48,720 nt of DNA from Serpentinimonas sp. (GCA_025458665.1 JALOSG010000001.1:1-48720), one strand, 5' to 3'; shown: positions 1 through 9,493, counted from the first letter of the stretch. Notes: generated from the letters alone by a model not told the origin. A program made the numbers and translations.

Positions 1-581
1 GAGGTGGGCTCGTCGCAGACCAGAAACTCGGGCTGGGTGGCCAGCGCGCGCGCAATGGAAATGCGCTGGCGCTGCCCGCCCGAGAACTGGTGCGGGTACT
101 TGACGCTGTCCAGCGGGCTCAGGCCCACCGACTGCAGCAATTCGCCCACCCGCTCCTGCACCCCGTCGGCGGGCAACAGGCCATGTTCCACCAGCGGCTC
201 GCCCACAATGTCGGACACACGCCAGCGCGGGTTCAGGCTGGCGTAGGGGTCCTGAAAAATCATCTGTATGCGGCGGCGCAGAGCGCGTGAACCGCTGCCT
301 GCATACGCCGCATAGGCGTCTTGCCCGTCGAACAGAAAGCTGCCGCGCTGGGCCCGGTACAGGCCCACCAGCAGGCGCGCCACCGTGCTTTTACCGCAGC
401 CCGATTCGCCCACCAGCCCCAGCGTCTGGCCACGCTGGATCTGAAAGCTCACGCCGTCTACCGCATGCAGCAACTGGCGTGGCTTGCCCTCCAGCACCCG
501 GTTCAGCCAGGGGGCGGACACATCGAAGGAGCAGGCCAGGTCCTGCGCCTGCACCAGAGGCGTTGGTACCGCGCTGCTCAT
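1..581 (-). CDS. dppF: Peptide ABC transporter ATP-binding protein, DppF/OppF-like (partial, 3' end off window)
   Basis: This is the second ATPase of a peptide-type ABC importer and would power uptake together with DppD at the cytoplasmic face of the permease. About 193 residues are visible. They contain the Walker A motif GESGCGKST, the signature SGGQRQR and a Walker B ending CDEPTS, after which the window ends. The ATG at 581 overlaps the dppD stop as ATGA, so the two are translationally coupled. The missing part should hold the D-loop, the H-loop and the family's C-terminal oligopeptide domain. The family assignment is secure. The substrate (dipeptide, oligopeptide or glutathione) cannot be read from the sequence. 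Confidence 0.93.
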   Translation of the reverse strand, partial: MSSAVPTPLVQAQDLACSFDVSAPWLNRVLEGKPRQLLHAVDGVSFQIQRGQTLGLVGESGCGKSTVARLLVGLYRAQRGSFLFDGQDAYAAYAGSGSRALRRRIQMIFQDPYASLNPRWRVSDIVGEPLVEHGLLPADGVQERVGELLQSVGLSPLDSVKYPHQFSGGQRQRISIARALATQPEFLVCDEPT

Positions 582-1609
582 GGGGCCTCCGCTGCGGCAG
601 GCACGGCACCGGGGGAGGCGCTATGGGCGGTGCTGAACGTGGCACTCTGTTCGGTATCGTGCAGCCAGCAAGCGGCTTGCGTGGAGCCTGCAGTGAGCAA
701 ATCGGGGCGTTGCTGGCTGCAACGCGCCATAGCCTTATCGCACCGCGGATGGAAGGCACAGCCGGGTGGAATGGCGTTCAGGCGCGGCATGGCACCATCA
801 ATCTGGAACAGCCGCTCGCGGTCCAGCGTCATGTCGGGAATGCAGCTCATGAGGCCCCGTGTGTAAGGGTGCGCGGGGTGGTTGATGACTTCGTGCACCG
901 GGCCTATCTCGGCCAGGCGGCCCGCGTACATCACGGCCACACGGTCGCAGGTCTCGGCAATCACACCCATGTCGTGGGTAATGAGCATGACGGCCGCGCC
1001 GCGCTGCTGGCAAATGTTCTTGAGCAAGGTGATGATTTGCGCCTGTATGGACACATCCAGCGCGGTGGTGGGCTCATCGGCCACGATGAGTTGCGGCTCA
1101 GCGGCCAGGGCCAGCGCAATCACCACCCGCTGGCGCATCCCGCCCGAGAACTGGTGCGGGTAGTGGTCTATGCGCTCCTGCGCGGCCGGAATGCCGGTGT
1201 CCTGCAGCAGCTCGATGGCGCGCTGGCGGGCCTGTGCCGGTGTCATGGGCAGGTGGGTGAGTATGGTTTCCACCAGCTGGCGGCCCACCGAATACAGCGG
1301 GTTGAGCGAGGTGAGCGGGTCCTGAAAAATGGCGCCTATGCGCCGCCCACGGATGGCGCGCATCTTCTCCGGTGGCAGGTGGTCTATGCGTTCGCCCTGC
1401 AGCCGTATCTCGCCGCTGGCAATGCGGCCGGGCGGCTCCAGCAGGCCAATGATGGAGGCCCCGGTGAGAGACTTGCCAGCCCCCGACTCGCCCACCACCC
1501 CCAGAATTTCCCCGGGAGCGATGGAGAAGGACACATCGTCGAGCGCGCGCAGCGTGCCGCGCCGGCCGGGAAACTCCACCACCAGATTTCTGACTTCCAG
1601 CAAGGACAT
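578..1609 (-). CDS. dppD: Peptide ABC transporter ATP-binding protein, DppD-like
   Basis: First ATPase of the importer, 343 residues. Visible motifs are Walker A GESGAGKS near residue 40, the signature FSGGMRQRV, Walker B VADEPTTALD, and a C-terminal cysteine-containing segment (PGCAFHPRC) typical of the oligopeptide/dipeptide ATPase subfamily. The start MSLLEVRN at 1609 is preceded by GGAG at 11 bases. A TTG eight codons further upstream is possible but has no better ribosome site and does not fit the family N-terminus. The gene lies between dppC and dppF on the minus strand. Confidence 0.95.
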   Translation of the reverse strand: MSLLEVRNLVVEFPGRRGTLRALDDVSFSIAPGEILGVVGESGAGKSLTGASIIGLLEPPGRIASGEIRLQGERIDHLPPEKMRAIRGRRIGAIFQDPLTSLNPLYSVGRQLVETILTHLPMTPAQARQRAIELLQDTGIPAAQERIDHYPHQFSGGMRQRVVIALALAAEPQLIVADEPTTALDVSIQAQIITLLKNICQQRGAAVMLITHDMGVIAETCDRVAVMYAGRLAEIGPVHEVINHPAHPYTRGLMSCIPDMTLDRERLFQIDGAMPRLNAIPPGCAFHPRCDKAMARCSQQRPDLLTAGSTQAACWLHDTEQSATFSTAHSASPGAVPAAAEAP

Positions 1610-1646
1610 GGCTACGCGGGCTCCAACAGGCAAGGAAAAGGGGGCA

Positions 1647-2570
1647 TCAACGCAGGCGCGGGTTCAGCGCATCGCGCAGCCAGTCGCCCAGCAGGTTCAC
1701 GCTCAGTGCAATCACCACCAGCACCACGCCAGGGAACACCGTGATCCACCACTCGCCCGAGAACAGGTAGTCGTTGCCAATGCGGATGAGCGTGCCCAGC
1801 GAAGGCGATGTGGGCGGTGCGCCCACGCCCAGGAAAGACAGCGTCGCCTCGGTGATGATGGCCGTGGCCACCTGGATGGTGGCCAGCACCAGCACCGGCC
1901 CCATGACATTGGGCAGCACGTGCCGGCGCATGATGCGCAGCGGCGACACGCCAATGACCCGCGCAGCCTGCACGTACTCCTTCTGCCGCTCCACCAGCGT
2001 GGAGCCCCGCACCGTGCGCGCGTACTGCACCCAGCCAGTCAGGGCAATGGAGAGCACCAGCACGCCAAACGCCAGAGATTCGTGCGCGTTGGGAAACAGC
2101 GCACGGCCCACGCCGGCAATCAGCAAGGCCACCAGAATGGCGGGGAAAGACAGCATCACGTCGCACAGGCGCATGAGGAAGGCATCGAGCCAGCCGCCCA
2201 CAAAACCCGCCAGCAGGCCCAGCGTCACGCCCACCAGCACCGACAGCACCACCGAAGCCAGCCCCACCGCCAGCGAGATGCGTGCCCCGTACATGAGGGC
2301 CGAGAGAATGTCGCGGCCCTGGTCGTCGGTGCCCAGCAGGAACTCGGCGCGCCCATCGGCGGTCCAGGCCGGCGGCAGGCGCGCATTGGCCAGCTCCAGC
2401 GTGGCCAGATCGAAGGGGTTGTGCGGCGCCACCCAGGGCGCAAACACCGCGCAAAAGGCACACACCAGCGCCAGCGCCGCCGCCACCATGGCGGTGGGCG
2501 AAGAGCGGAAGCTGTGGCCCACGTCGCTGTCCAGCCAGCGGGACAGCAGGTTCTTGGAGTTCCGATCCAT
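1647..2570 (-). CDS. dppC: Peptide ABC transporter permease, DppC-like
   Basis: Inner-membrane permease subunit, 307 residues. An N-terminal membrane helix begins near residue 20. It is followed by a periplasmic stretch with the family sequence LGTDDQGRDILS and then by further helices. The cytoplasmic coupling loop (EYVQAARVIGVS, about residue 200) contacts the ATPases. The C-terminus NLLGDWLRDALNPRLR is typical of DppC/OppC. The ATG at 2570 shares one base with the dppB stop (TGATG), which indicates coupled translation. It would pair with DppB to form the channel. Confidence 0.95.
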   Translation of the reverse strand: MDRNSKNLLSRWLDSDVGHSFRSSPTAMVAAALALVCAFCAVFAPWVAPHNPFDLATLELANARLPPAWTADGRAEFLLGTDDQGRDILSALMYGARISLAVGLASVVLSVLVGVTLGLLAGFVGGWLDAFLMRLCDVMLSFPAILVALLIAGVGRALFPNAHESLAFGVLVLSIALTGWVQYARTVRGSTLVERQKEYVQAARVIGVSPLRIMRRHVLPNVMGPVLVLATIQVATAIITEATLSFLGVGAPPTSPSLGTLIRIGNDYLFSGEWWITVFPGVVLVVIALSVNLLGDWLRDALNPRLR

Positions 2571-3544
2571 CAGTGCCCCCGGTCCACGCGCAGGCGCGGG
2601 TCTACCGCAAAGTACAGCAAGTCCACCACCAGGTTGATGACCACGAAGATCAGTGCAATGAGGCACAGGTAGGCCGCCATGACCGGAATGTCGGCAAAGG
2701 TCACGGCCTGTATGAACAGCAGGCCCATGCCCGGCCACTGGAACACCGTTTCGGTGATGATGGCAAACGCAATCAGGCCACCCAGTTGCAGCCCGGTGAT
2801 GGTCATGACAGGCACCAGCGTGTTCTTCAGCGCGTGGCCAAAGTGCACGGCGCGGTTGCTCAGGCCGCGCGCCCGCGCAAACTTGATGTAGTCGGTGCGC
2901 AGCACTTCCAGCATCTCGGCACGCACCAGCCGCATGATGAGCGTGAGCTGAAAAATAGCCAGCGTGACAGCCGGCAAGGTGATGTGGTGCCAGCCCTTGG
3001 CCGTGAGCAAACCGGTGGACCAGCCTCCCAGTTGCGTGACTTCACCGCGCCCGAAGGACGGGAACCAGCCCAGCTGCACGGCGAACACCAGGATGAGCAG
3101 AATGCCAATGAGGAAGGTGGGCAGGCTCACCCCCAGCAAAGACACCGTCATGAACAGCTGGCTAAGGAACGTGCCCCGGCGCAGCGCGGCATACACGCCC
3201 ATCGGTATGCCCACCAGCAAGGCCAGCGCAGCGGCCACCAGCGCCAATTCCAGCGTGGCGGGAAAGCGTTCGGCAAACAATTGCGATACCGGCGTGGCCT
3301 GGCGCAGGCTGATGCCGAAGTCGCCTTGTGCCGCATTCACCAGAAAGTGCCAGAACTGCACCACAAAGGGTTGGTCCAGCCCCAGGGCGGCGCGCATTTC
3401 CGCCACCTGTTCGGGCGTGGCGTCCTGGCCCAGCACAAAGACGATGGGGTCGCCCACGTACTGGAACAGCATGAAGGAGACAAAGGCCACGCAAACCATG
3501 ACCAGCACGGCCTGCCCCAGCCTTCGCAGAATGAAAGCGAGCAT
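2570..3544 (-). CDS. dppB: Peptide ABC transporter permease, DppB-like
   Basis: Inner-membrane permease subunit, 324 residues, the usual length. It starts MLAFILRRL with a first helix rich in V, F and L. It has the family region GISLRQATPVSQL, a coupling loop around DYIKFARARGLSNRAV, and a C-terminus ending near DLLYFAVDPRLR, which is characteristic of DppB/GsiC proteins. It follows the binding-protein gene by 97 bases and overlaps dppC by one base. The 97-base gap shows no clear terminator, so dppA and dppBCDF are probably one transcript. Confidence 0.95.
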   Translation of the reverse strand: MLAFILRRLGQAVLVMVCVAFVSFMLFQYVGDPIVFVLGQDATPEQVAEMRAALGLDQPFVVQFWHFLVNAAQGDFGISLRQATPVSQLFAERFPATLELALVAAALALLVGIPMGVYAALRRGTFLSQLFMTVSLLGVSLPTFLIGILLILVFAVQLGWFPSFGRGEVTQLGGWSTGLLTAKGWHHITLPAVTLAIFQLTLIMRLVRAEMLEVLRTDYIKFARARGLSNRAVHFGHALKNTLVPVMTITGLQLGGLIAFAIITETVFQWPGMGLLFIQAVTFADIPVMAAYLCLIALIFVVINLVVDLLYFAVDPRLRVDRGH

Positions 3545-3628
3545 GAAAAGACGGAATAGGATGGCGCCTGCACCGGCAGGCCACCACCCGTTGAAACGCT
3601 GTGGAACTGTAGCGGAACTTCAGGGGCC

Positions 3629-3650
3629 GCTCAGTTCACGCTCAGTTCAC
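3629..3650. repeat. 11-bp tandem duplication at the end of dppA
   Basis: GCTCAGTTCAC occurs twice in tandem. On the dppA strand this duplicates the sequence around the stop codon (GTGAACTGAGC), so the terminal codons V-N-stop are copied just past the end of the gene. The protein is not altered. It looks like a simple slippage duplication. Confidence 0.8.
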
Positions 3651-5222
3651 CTTCACCAAGCGCCAGTCCACCCGGTTATCGGCGCGGTGCACCACATCGA
3701 TATTGCGCTTCATGGCCCACGGAATCACCTGGTTGTGCAGGGGAATGTGGGCCACATCGTCGTTCTGCAGCTTCAGCGCCTCGGTCATGAGGGCGGTGCG
3801 CTTGGCGGGGTCCAGCTCCACCTTCACCTGGTCAATCAGGGCGTCCATCTTGGGGTTGCTGTAGCGGCCCAGGTTGTAGTTGCCATCGCCCCCCGTTCCG
3901 GGCGTGCGCACCAAAGACTGCAGGGAATACAGCGCATCGAACGTGGGCACGCCCCAGCCCAGCATGTAAATGCTGGCCTCGTGCCGCTGGATCATGGGGA
4001 AGTACGTCACCAGGGGCTGGGTGCGCAGCTTGGCTTTCACGCCGATGCGCGCCCACATGGCGGTCACGGCCTGGCAAATCTGCTCGTCGTTGATGTAGCG
4101 GTTGTTGGGGCAGGCAAAGTCCACCTCGAAGCCGTTGGGGTAACCGGCCTCGGCCATGAGCTTTTGCGCGGCGGCCACGTCGTAGGGGTAACGCTGGTGC
4201 ACCGCTTCGGTCCAGCCGGCCACCTGTGGCGCCACCAGGGCGCCGGTGGTCTGGCCCAGCCCGCGCATGGTCACGCGGGTGATGGTGGCGGCGTCGATGG
4301 CCTGGTAGAGCGCCTTGCGCACCCGCACGTCCTTCAGCGGGTTCTTGCCCTTCACATCGCTGCCCACCAGCTCATCGCGGTGCTGGTCCATGCCGAAGAA
4401 GATGGTGCGGTTCTCGATCCCGTCGATCACCTTCAGGCCTGGCGCCGAGCGGATGCGGGGCAAATCCTGCGGGCTGGGGTCCAGCACAAAGTCCACCTCT
4501 CCGGACAGCAGTGCGGCCATGCGGGTAGCCACTGCGCTCACCGGGGTGTAAACAATTTCGGTCACGTTGGTGGGCGCTGTGCCCCACCAGGCGGTGTTGC
4601 GGTTCAGCACGATGCGCTGATCAGGCACCCACTCCTTGAGCATGAAAGGGCCGGTGCCGTTGGCGTTGCGGTGGGCAAAGTTCTCGTCCTGCACCTTGAT
4701 GTCCTTGGGCGCGGTGGAGTTGTTCTTCTCCGCCCAGGCCTTGCTCATCATGCGCAGTTCGGTCATCTGGTTCAGCAAGACCGGGTTGTAGGCCTTGGTG
4801 AACACGTCGATGGTGCGGTCGTCCACCTTCACCACGCGGTCTATGCCCTGGATGTAGGGCGTGAAGTTGGAGGTGGGCGCCATGGCGCGCTGGATGGAGA
4901 ACACCGCATCATCGGCGGTGAAGTTGCTGCCGTCGTGGAACTTCACGCCGGTGCGCAGCGTCATGCGCAACTGCGTGGGGGAAACCTGCGTCCAGGCAGT
5001 GGCCAGCACCGGCTCTATCTTGAAGGTCTCGCTGTTGTAGTACACCAGGCTTTCGTACACAGCCGCGTGGATGCCGTTTTGCAAGGCGTTGTTCTGGGAA
5101 TGGATGTCCCAGGTGGAAATGTCGCTGGCGCTGGACCACTTGAAGGTCTTGGCGTGTACCGCCACGGTGCCCAAGGCCAGACACACCGACAAGGCCGAGG
5201 CGGCAATGATTCGAAGCTTCAT
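3642..5222 (-). CDS. dppA: Periplasmic peptide-binding protein of ABC transporter (SBP family 5)
   Basis: Solute receptor for the importer, 526 residues. The Sec signal peptide spans about residues 1-24 (MKLRIIAAS..., cleavage after AVHA). The mature protein has SBP_bac_5 features: an early YESLVYYN segment, VKFHDGSNFTADDAVFS near residue 110, and a C-terminal VIPWAMKRN region. The start at 5222 is preceded by AGGGG about 10 bases upstream. An in-frame start 13 codons upstream would put a hydrophobic extension before the signal peptide and is unlikely. The family includes dipeptide, oligopeptide, glutathione and nickel binders, so the ligand is unresolved. Confidence 0.93.
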   Translation of the reverse strand: MKLRIIAASALSVCLALGTVAVHAKTFKWSSASDISTWDIHSQNNALQNGIHAAVYESLVYYNSETFKIEPVLATAWTQVSPTQLRMTLRTGVKFHDGSNFTADDAVFSIQRAMAPTSNFTPYIQGIDRVVKVDDRTIDVFTKAYNPVLLNQMTELRMMSKAWAEKNNSTAPKDIKVQDENFAHRNANGTGPFMLKEWVPDQRIVLNRNTAWWGTAPTNVTEIVYTPVSAVATRMAALLSGEVDFVLDPSPQDLPRIRSAPGLKVIDGIENRTIFFGMDQHRDELVGSDVKGKNPLKDVRVRKALYQAIDAATITRVTMRGLGQTTGALVAPQVAGWTEAVHQRYPYDVAAAQKLMAEAGYPNGFEVDFACPNNRYINDEQICQAVTAMWARIGVKAKLRTQPLVTYFPMIQRHEASIYMLGWGVPTFDALYSLQSLVRTPGTGGDGNYNLGRYSNPKMDALIDQVKVELDPAKRTALMTEALKLQNDDVAHIPLHNQVIPWAMKRNIDVVHRADNRVDWRLVKVN

Positions 5223-5370
5223 GGAAACAAACCCCTGTATTGGAAAAATGCGAAAAAGCACTATGCAATATCCGTTCCGGTTCCCGGATGGGGGTTAACC
5301 CAGGGGACGGGCGGCGGGGTGGCGCGCGGGTGACAGGTGGCGCAAACCTGGAGGCTGGGAGCCAGAGAAA

Positions 5371-5447
5371 TGGTAGGGCGTGTAGGACTTGAACCTACGA
5401 CCAAAGGATTATGAGTCCTCTGCTCTAACCAACTGAGCTAACGCCCC
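5371..5447 (-). tRNA. tRNA with CAU anticodon (elongator tRNA-Met most likely)
   Basis: On the minus strand a 77-base cloverleaf begins GGGGCGTTAGCTCAG and ends with an encoded CCA. The acceptor stem pairs GGGGCGT with ACGCCCT, with a G-U at the first pair. The anticodon stem-loop is GAGGACTCATAATCC with anticodon CAT. The T-loop contains GTTCAAGTC. CAT can mean elongator Met or an Ile2 tRNA whose C is modified to lysidine. Initiator Met is excluded because the first base pair is not a mismatch of the initiator type and the GGG/CCC anticodon stem pairs are absent. Confidence 0.93.
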
Positions 5448-5513
5448 GAACCAAGCCCACGATTGTAGCGCCCGGCCAGAGGCACAATACGGCACCCTGA
5501 AGGAAGGAACACC

Positions 5514-5897
5514 ATGACCATTGCCATTGCCTGTGTACTCATAGCTGGCCTGCTGCCGCTGGCGGGCACCGCCGCAGCCAAGTGGGGCTTCCAGCGTTAC
5601 GACAACCGCAACCCGCGCGAATGGCTGGCCCAGCAGACAGGCTTGCGCGCCCGGGGCAACGCGGCCCAGGCCAACGGTTTCGAGGCATTTCCTTTCTTTG
5701 CTTCCGGTGTGGCGCTGGCGCTCATTGCCGGGGCCGATGCCGCCGCCATAGACCGCTACGCCGTGCTGTTCGTGCTGGCGCGGGTGGCCTACACCGTGGC
5801 CTACCTCATGGACAAAGCCACGCTGCGTTCGCTGTGCTGGCTGGTGGGGATACTGTCGGTGGTGGCGCTGCACGTGCACGCGCTAATGGCTGCCTGA
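5514..5897 (+). CDS. MAPEG family inner-membrane protein
   Basis: A small membrane protein of 127 residues with about four hydrophobic helices (residues 3-22, 55-75, 78-97 and 103-122). The region RYDNRNPREWL followed by RANAAQANGFEAFPFFA-type sequence matches the bacterial MAPEG group (membrane-associated proteins in eicosanoid and glutathione metabolism). Members of that superfamily conjugate or isomerise lipids with glutathione, but the bacterial group has no agreed function. A strong ribosome site (GGAAGGAACACC) precedes ATG 5514. The gene stands alone between a tRNA and the convergent hrcA. Confidence 0.85.
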   Translation: MTIAIACVLIAGLLPLAGTAAAKWGFQRYDNRNPREWLAQQTGLRARGNAAQANGFEAFPFFASGVALALIAGADAAAIDRYAVLFVLARVAYTVAYLMDKATLRSLCWLVGILSVVALHVHALMAA

Positions 5898-5927
5898 CCC
5901 CTTGGCCTGACCCCGGGCCTGGGCCGC

Positions 5928-6947
5928 TCACTTCGGCTGGCTCAGTGCGTTGCTCACCAGCTTGGCCGTCACGTCCACAATCTGGATCATGCGGTCGTAG
6001 GCCATGCGCTGCGGGCCTATCACGCCCAGCGTGCCCACCACCTTGCCGTCGGCTTCGTAGGGCGCGGTCACCACCGAGAGTTCCTCGTACGGCACCACCT
6101 GGCTTTCACCGCCTATGAATATGCGCACGCCGTCGGCGCGGTTGGACACTTCCAGCAGGCGCATGAGCTGGGTTTTCTGCTCGAACAGATCGAACATGCG
6201 CCGCAGGTTGCCCATGTCGCGGGAAAACTCGTTCACCGACAACAGGTTGCGCTCGCCAGCCACCACCACATCGTCTTCGGCGCTGGCATCTTCCGGCCCG
6301 GCCTCCACGGCTTTCACCATGAGGGTGGCAATCTCGCCGCGCAGGGCTTCCACCTCGTTCTTCAGGCGTTCGCGCACCGCGTCCATGGTCAGCCCGGCAT
6401 AGTGGGCGTTGATGAAGTTGGCCGCTTCCTGCAACTGCGTCTGGGTGTAGGTGTTCTCGGTGTGGATGATGCGGTTCTGCACATCGCCATCGGGCGTGAC
6501 CAGAATCACCAGCACCCGCCGGTCGGAAAGGTTGAGGAATTCGATGTGCCGGAACACCGTCGGGCGCTTGGGCACCATGACCACACCCACAAAATGCGAC
6601 AGACTCGATAGCATCTGTGCCGCGTGGCTGATGACCTGGCGCGGCTGTTCGGGCATCAGGCGTGGGCTGGGCAGGCCTTCAATCTGGCTCACCGCGTCGC
6701 TGCGCACGGTCATCATCGTGTCTACGAACAGGCGGTAGCCTCGGGCGGTGGGCACCCTGCCGGCAGAGGTGTGTGGGCTCACAATGAGGCCGAGCTCCTC
6801 CAGGTCGCTCATCACATTGCGTATGGTGGCGGGCGACAGGTCGAGTTCCGAGGCTTTGGAGAGCGTGCGCGAGCCTACGGGTTGCCCGTCGGCAATGTAT
6901 CGCTCCACCAGGGTCTTGAGCAGCAGCTTGGCACGGTCATCCAACAT
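5928..6947 (-). CDS. hrcA: Heat-inducible transcription repressor HrcA
   Basis: Repressor of class I heat-shock genes (groESL, dnaK-type operons), 339 residues. The N-terminal winged helix (about 1-75) contains SPATIRNVMSDLEELGLI. The GRVPTARGYRLFVDTMM segment and the C-terminal dimerisation domain (YEELSVVTAPY... GTLGVIGPQRMAYDRMI) are family hallmarks. It starts at 6947, 36 bases from the divergent nadK. I saw no CIRCE-type inverted repeat (TTAGCACTC-N9-GAGTGCTAA) in this intergenic spacer, so its own autoregulation is not evident here. Confidence 0.97.
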   Translation of the reverse strand: MLDDRAKLLLKTLVERYIADGQPVGSRTLSKASELDLSPATIRNVMSDLEELGLIVSPHTSAGRVPTARGYRLFVDTMMTVRSDAVSQIEGLPSPRLMPEQPRQVISHAAQMLSSLSHFVGVVMVPKRPTVFRHIEFLNLSDRRVLVILVTPDGDVQNRIIHTENTYTQTQLQEAANFINAHYAGLTMDAVRERLKNEVEALRGEIATLMVKAVEAGPEDASAEDDVVVAGERNLLSVNEFSRDMGNLRRMFDLFEQKTQLMRLLEVSNRADGVRIFIGGESQVVPYEELSVVTAPYEADGKVVGTLGVIGPQRMAYDRMIQIVDVTAKLVSNALSQPK

Positions 6948-6983
6948 GCGTGCATTCTACGAAGCTTGTGATGTAATTTCAGC

Positions 6984-7853
6984 ATGTTCAAACACGTTGC
7001 CATCGTCGGGAAATACCAGACTGACGGTTCCCGCGAGGCGCTGGAGCGGATTGCGCATTTCCTGCACGACGAGGGCTGCGAAGTGGCGCTGGAACGCGGC
7101 ACGGCCCAGAACACCGGCCTGACGCAGTACCAGGCGCTGGATGTGGCCGCCATTGGCCGCCAGTGCGACCTGGCCCTGGTGGTGGGCGGGGACGGCACCA
7201 TGCTGGGCATAGGCCGGCAGCTGGCCCGCTTCAATGTGCCGGTGGTGGGTATCAACCAGGGGCGGCTGGGTTTCATCACGGACATTGCCCTGGACGGCTT
7301 CGAGGCCGTGCTGCGCCCCATGCTGCGCGGCGAATACGACGAGGACCACCGCACCCTCATGCAGGCCGGGGTGTGGCGCGACGGGCGCTGCGTGTTCGAG
7401 GCCACCGCCATGAACGACGTGGTGGTGAACCGGGGTGGTGCGGCCAGCATGATCGAACTCCGGGTGGAGGTGGACGGCCATTTCGTGGCCAACCAGCGCG
7501 CCGACGGCGTCATCATTGCCTCCCCCACCGGCTCCACCGCCTATGCACTCTCGGCTGGCGGGCCGCTGCTCCACCCTTCCGTGGCCGGCTGGATCATGGC
7601 CCCCATTGCCCCGCACACGCTGTCCAACCGCCCCATCGTGCTGCCCTCCACAGGTGAAATCACTCTGGAAGTGGTGGCCGGCCGCGACGCCAGCGCCAAC
7701 TTCGACATGCAGAACTTTGCCAGCCTGCTGCACGGCGACCGCGTCACCGTGCGCCGCTCCCCGCACGGCCTGCGTCTGCTGCACCCGGTCGGCTGGAGCT
7801 TCTTTGACACCTTGCGCAAAAAACTGCACTGGAACGAGGGTGGTGTGTCATGA
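6984..7853 (+). CDS. nadK: NAD kinase
   Basis: Phosphorylates NAD to NADP in the cytosol, 289 residues. The nucleotide-binding motif GGDGTM is at residues 68-73, and the second conserved motif SPTGSTAYALSAGG lies in the C-terminal domain. The stretch VPVVGINQGRLGFITD is also diagnostic. Its end overlaps the recN start as ATGA. Linkage of nadK with recN and divergence from hrcA is a common betaproteobacterial arrangement. Confidence 0.97.
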   Translation: MFKHVAIVGKYQTDGSREALERIAHFLHDEGCEVALERGTAQNTGLTQYQALDVAAIGRQCDLALVVGGDGTMLGIGRQLARFNVPVVGINQGRLGFITDIALDGFEAVLRPMLRGEYDEDHRTLMQAGVWRDGRCVFEATAMNDVVVNRGGAASMIELRVEVDGHFVANQRADGVIIASPTGSTAYALSAGGPLLHPSVAGWIMAPIAPHTLSNRPIVLPSTGEITLEVVAGRDASANFDMQNFASLLHGDRVTVRRSPHGLRLLHPVGWSFFDTLRKKLHWNEGGVS

Positions 7854-9493
7854 GCCTGCGCCGCATGGTCCTGCGGGACTTCGTCATCGTGCGCGCCCTG
7901 GAACTCGATCTGTCGGGCGGGTTTACCGTGCTCACCGGCGAAACGGGAGCGGGGAAATCCATACTGGTGGATGCGCTGCAACTGGCCCTGGGCGCCCGGG
8001 GCGATGCGAACGTGGTGCGCGAAGGTGCGCCGCGCTGCGAGATTTCTGCGGAGTTCGATACCGCACCGCCTGTGCTGGCGTGGCTGGAGGAGAACGGCTT
8101 CGATGTCGAAGTACCGCTGTTGCTGCGCCGCCAGATAGACACACAGGGCCGCAGCCGCGCCTGGATCAGCGGCAGCCCGGCCACCGTGGCGCAACTCAAG
8201 GCGCTGGCCGACCACCTGGTGGACATCCATGGCCAGCATGCCTGGCAAAGCCTGACCCGCCCCGATGCCGTGCGCCAGCTGCTGGACGACTATGGCCGCA
8301 TAGACACTGCGCCCCTGCGCCAGGCCTGGACGGCGTGGCGGAGCAGCACCCAGACCCTGGAAGAAGCCCGCCAGCAGCAGGCCACGCTGCAGCAAGAACG
8401 GGAGCGCCTGCAGTGGCAGATTGGCGAGCTGGACAAGCTGGCGCCACAACCCGATGAATGGGAAGAGCTGAACCTGCAGCAAGGCCGGCTGGCCCACGCA
8501 CAAGGGCTCATGGACGCCGCCCGGCTGGCCATTGCCGCGCTGGATGAAGCGGAACCCAGCGCCACCGCTCTGGTGCAGCAGGCCTGCCATGCGCTGCAGG
8601 AACAGCAGCACATAGAACCACGTTTTGCCGAGATTGCCGGTGTGCTGCAAAGCGCCCTGGCCCAGCTGGAAGACGCCAGCCGCGACCTGCAGCACCACGC
8701 CCGCGATACCGAGGTGGACCCCGACGCGCTGGAAAAGCTAGACGCCCGGCTCGCCAGCTGGCTGTCTCTGGCGCGGCGCTACCGCTGCCAGCCCGAGGAA
8801 CTGCCCCAGCGCCTGAAGCAGTGGAAAGACGCGTTGCAGCAGCTGGAACGCAACGCCGACCTGGCTGCGCTGGAACAAGACTGCCACGCGCGCCAGCGCC
8901 AGCTGCACGCCCTGGCCACCGAGGTGAGCGCCGCGCGCAAAAAGGCCGCCACGAAGCTGGGCAAAGCCATCACCCAGGCCATGCAGGAGCTGGGCATGGC
9001 GGGCGGGCGTTTCGAGGTGAAGTTGCAGGCGCTGGAGCAACCCCAGGCGCATGGGCTGGAAAGCATCGAGTTTCTGGTGGCCGGCCACCCCGGCAGCACC
9101 CCGCGCCCCGTGGGCAAGGTGGCTTCGGGCGGTGAACTGTCGCGGATTGCGCTGGCCATATCGGTCACTACCAGCCAGCTGGGGCAAGCCCCCACCCTGA
9201 TTTTTGACGAGGTGGACGCCGGTATAGGCGGCGCGGTGGCGCAGACCGTAGGCCGCCTGATGCAGCAGCTGGGCGAGGACCGGCAGGTGCTGGCCGTGAC
9301 CCACCTGCCCCAGGTGGCCGCCTGCGCCCACCACCATTTGCAGGTGAGCAAGACCCGCGACACCAGCGGCACCGCCAGCCACGTGCAGGCCATTGCCGGC
9401 GAGGCGCGCGTGCAGGAACTGGCCCGCATGCTGGGTGGGGAATCCCTGTCCGAGGCTTCCCTGGCACACGCCCGGGAGATGCTGACGCCATGA
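7850..9493 (+). CDS. recN: DNA repair protein RecN
   Basis: SMC-like ATPase acting in double-strand break repair, 547 residues, the normal length. Walker A GETGAGKS is at residues 30-37. A long coiled-coil region rich in Q, E, R and L lies between about 170 and 380. The signature SGGELSRIALAI and Walker B LIFDEVDAGIGG are near the C-terminus, followed by VLAVTHLPQVAACA. It overlaps nadK and rapZ by four bases at each end, so the three form a coupled operon. No LexA box is recognisable directly upstream because the gene begins inside nadK. Confidence 0.97.
   Translation: MSLRRMVLRDFVIVRALELDLSGGFTVLTGETGAGKSILVDALQLALGARGDANVVREGAPRCEISAEFDTAPPVLAWLEENGFDVEVPLLLRRQIDTQGRSRAWISGSPATVAQLKALADHLVDIHGQHAWQSLTRPDAVRQLLDDYGRIDTAPLRQAWTAWRSSTQTLEEARQQQATLQQERERLQWQIGELDKLAPQPDEWEELNLQQGRLAHAQGLMDAARLAIAALDEAEPSATALVQQACHALQEQQHIEPRFAEIAGVLQSALAQLEDASRDLQHHARDTEVDPDALEKLDARLASWLSLARRYRCQPEELPQRLKQWKDALQQLERNADLAALEQDCHARQRQLHALATEVSAARKKAATKLGKAITQAMQELGMAGGRFEVKLQALEQPQAHGLESIEFLVAGHPGSTPRPVGKVASGGELSRIALAISVTTSQLGQAPTLIFDEVDAGIGGAVAQTVGRLMQQLGEDRQVLAVTHLPQVAACAHHHLQVSKTRDTSGTASHVQAIAGEARVQELARMLGGESLSEASLAHAREMLTP

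Noticed and set aside
2964..5333. 789-codon open frame antisense to dppA and dppB
   Set aside because: It lies opposite clear ABC-transporter genes, has His/Gly/Val-rich composition caused by GC-rich codons read backwards, and matches no family.
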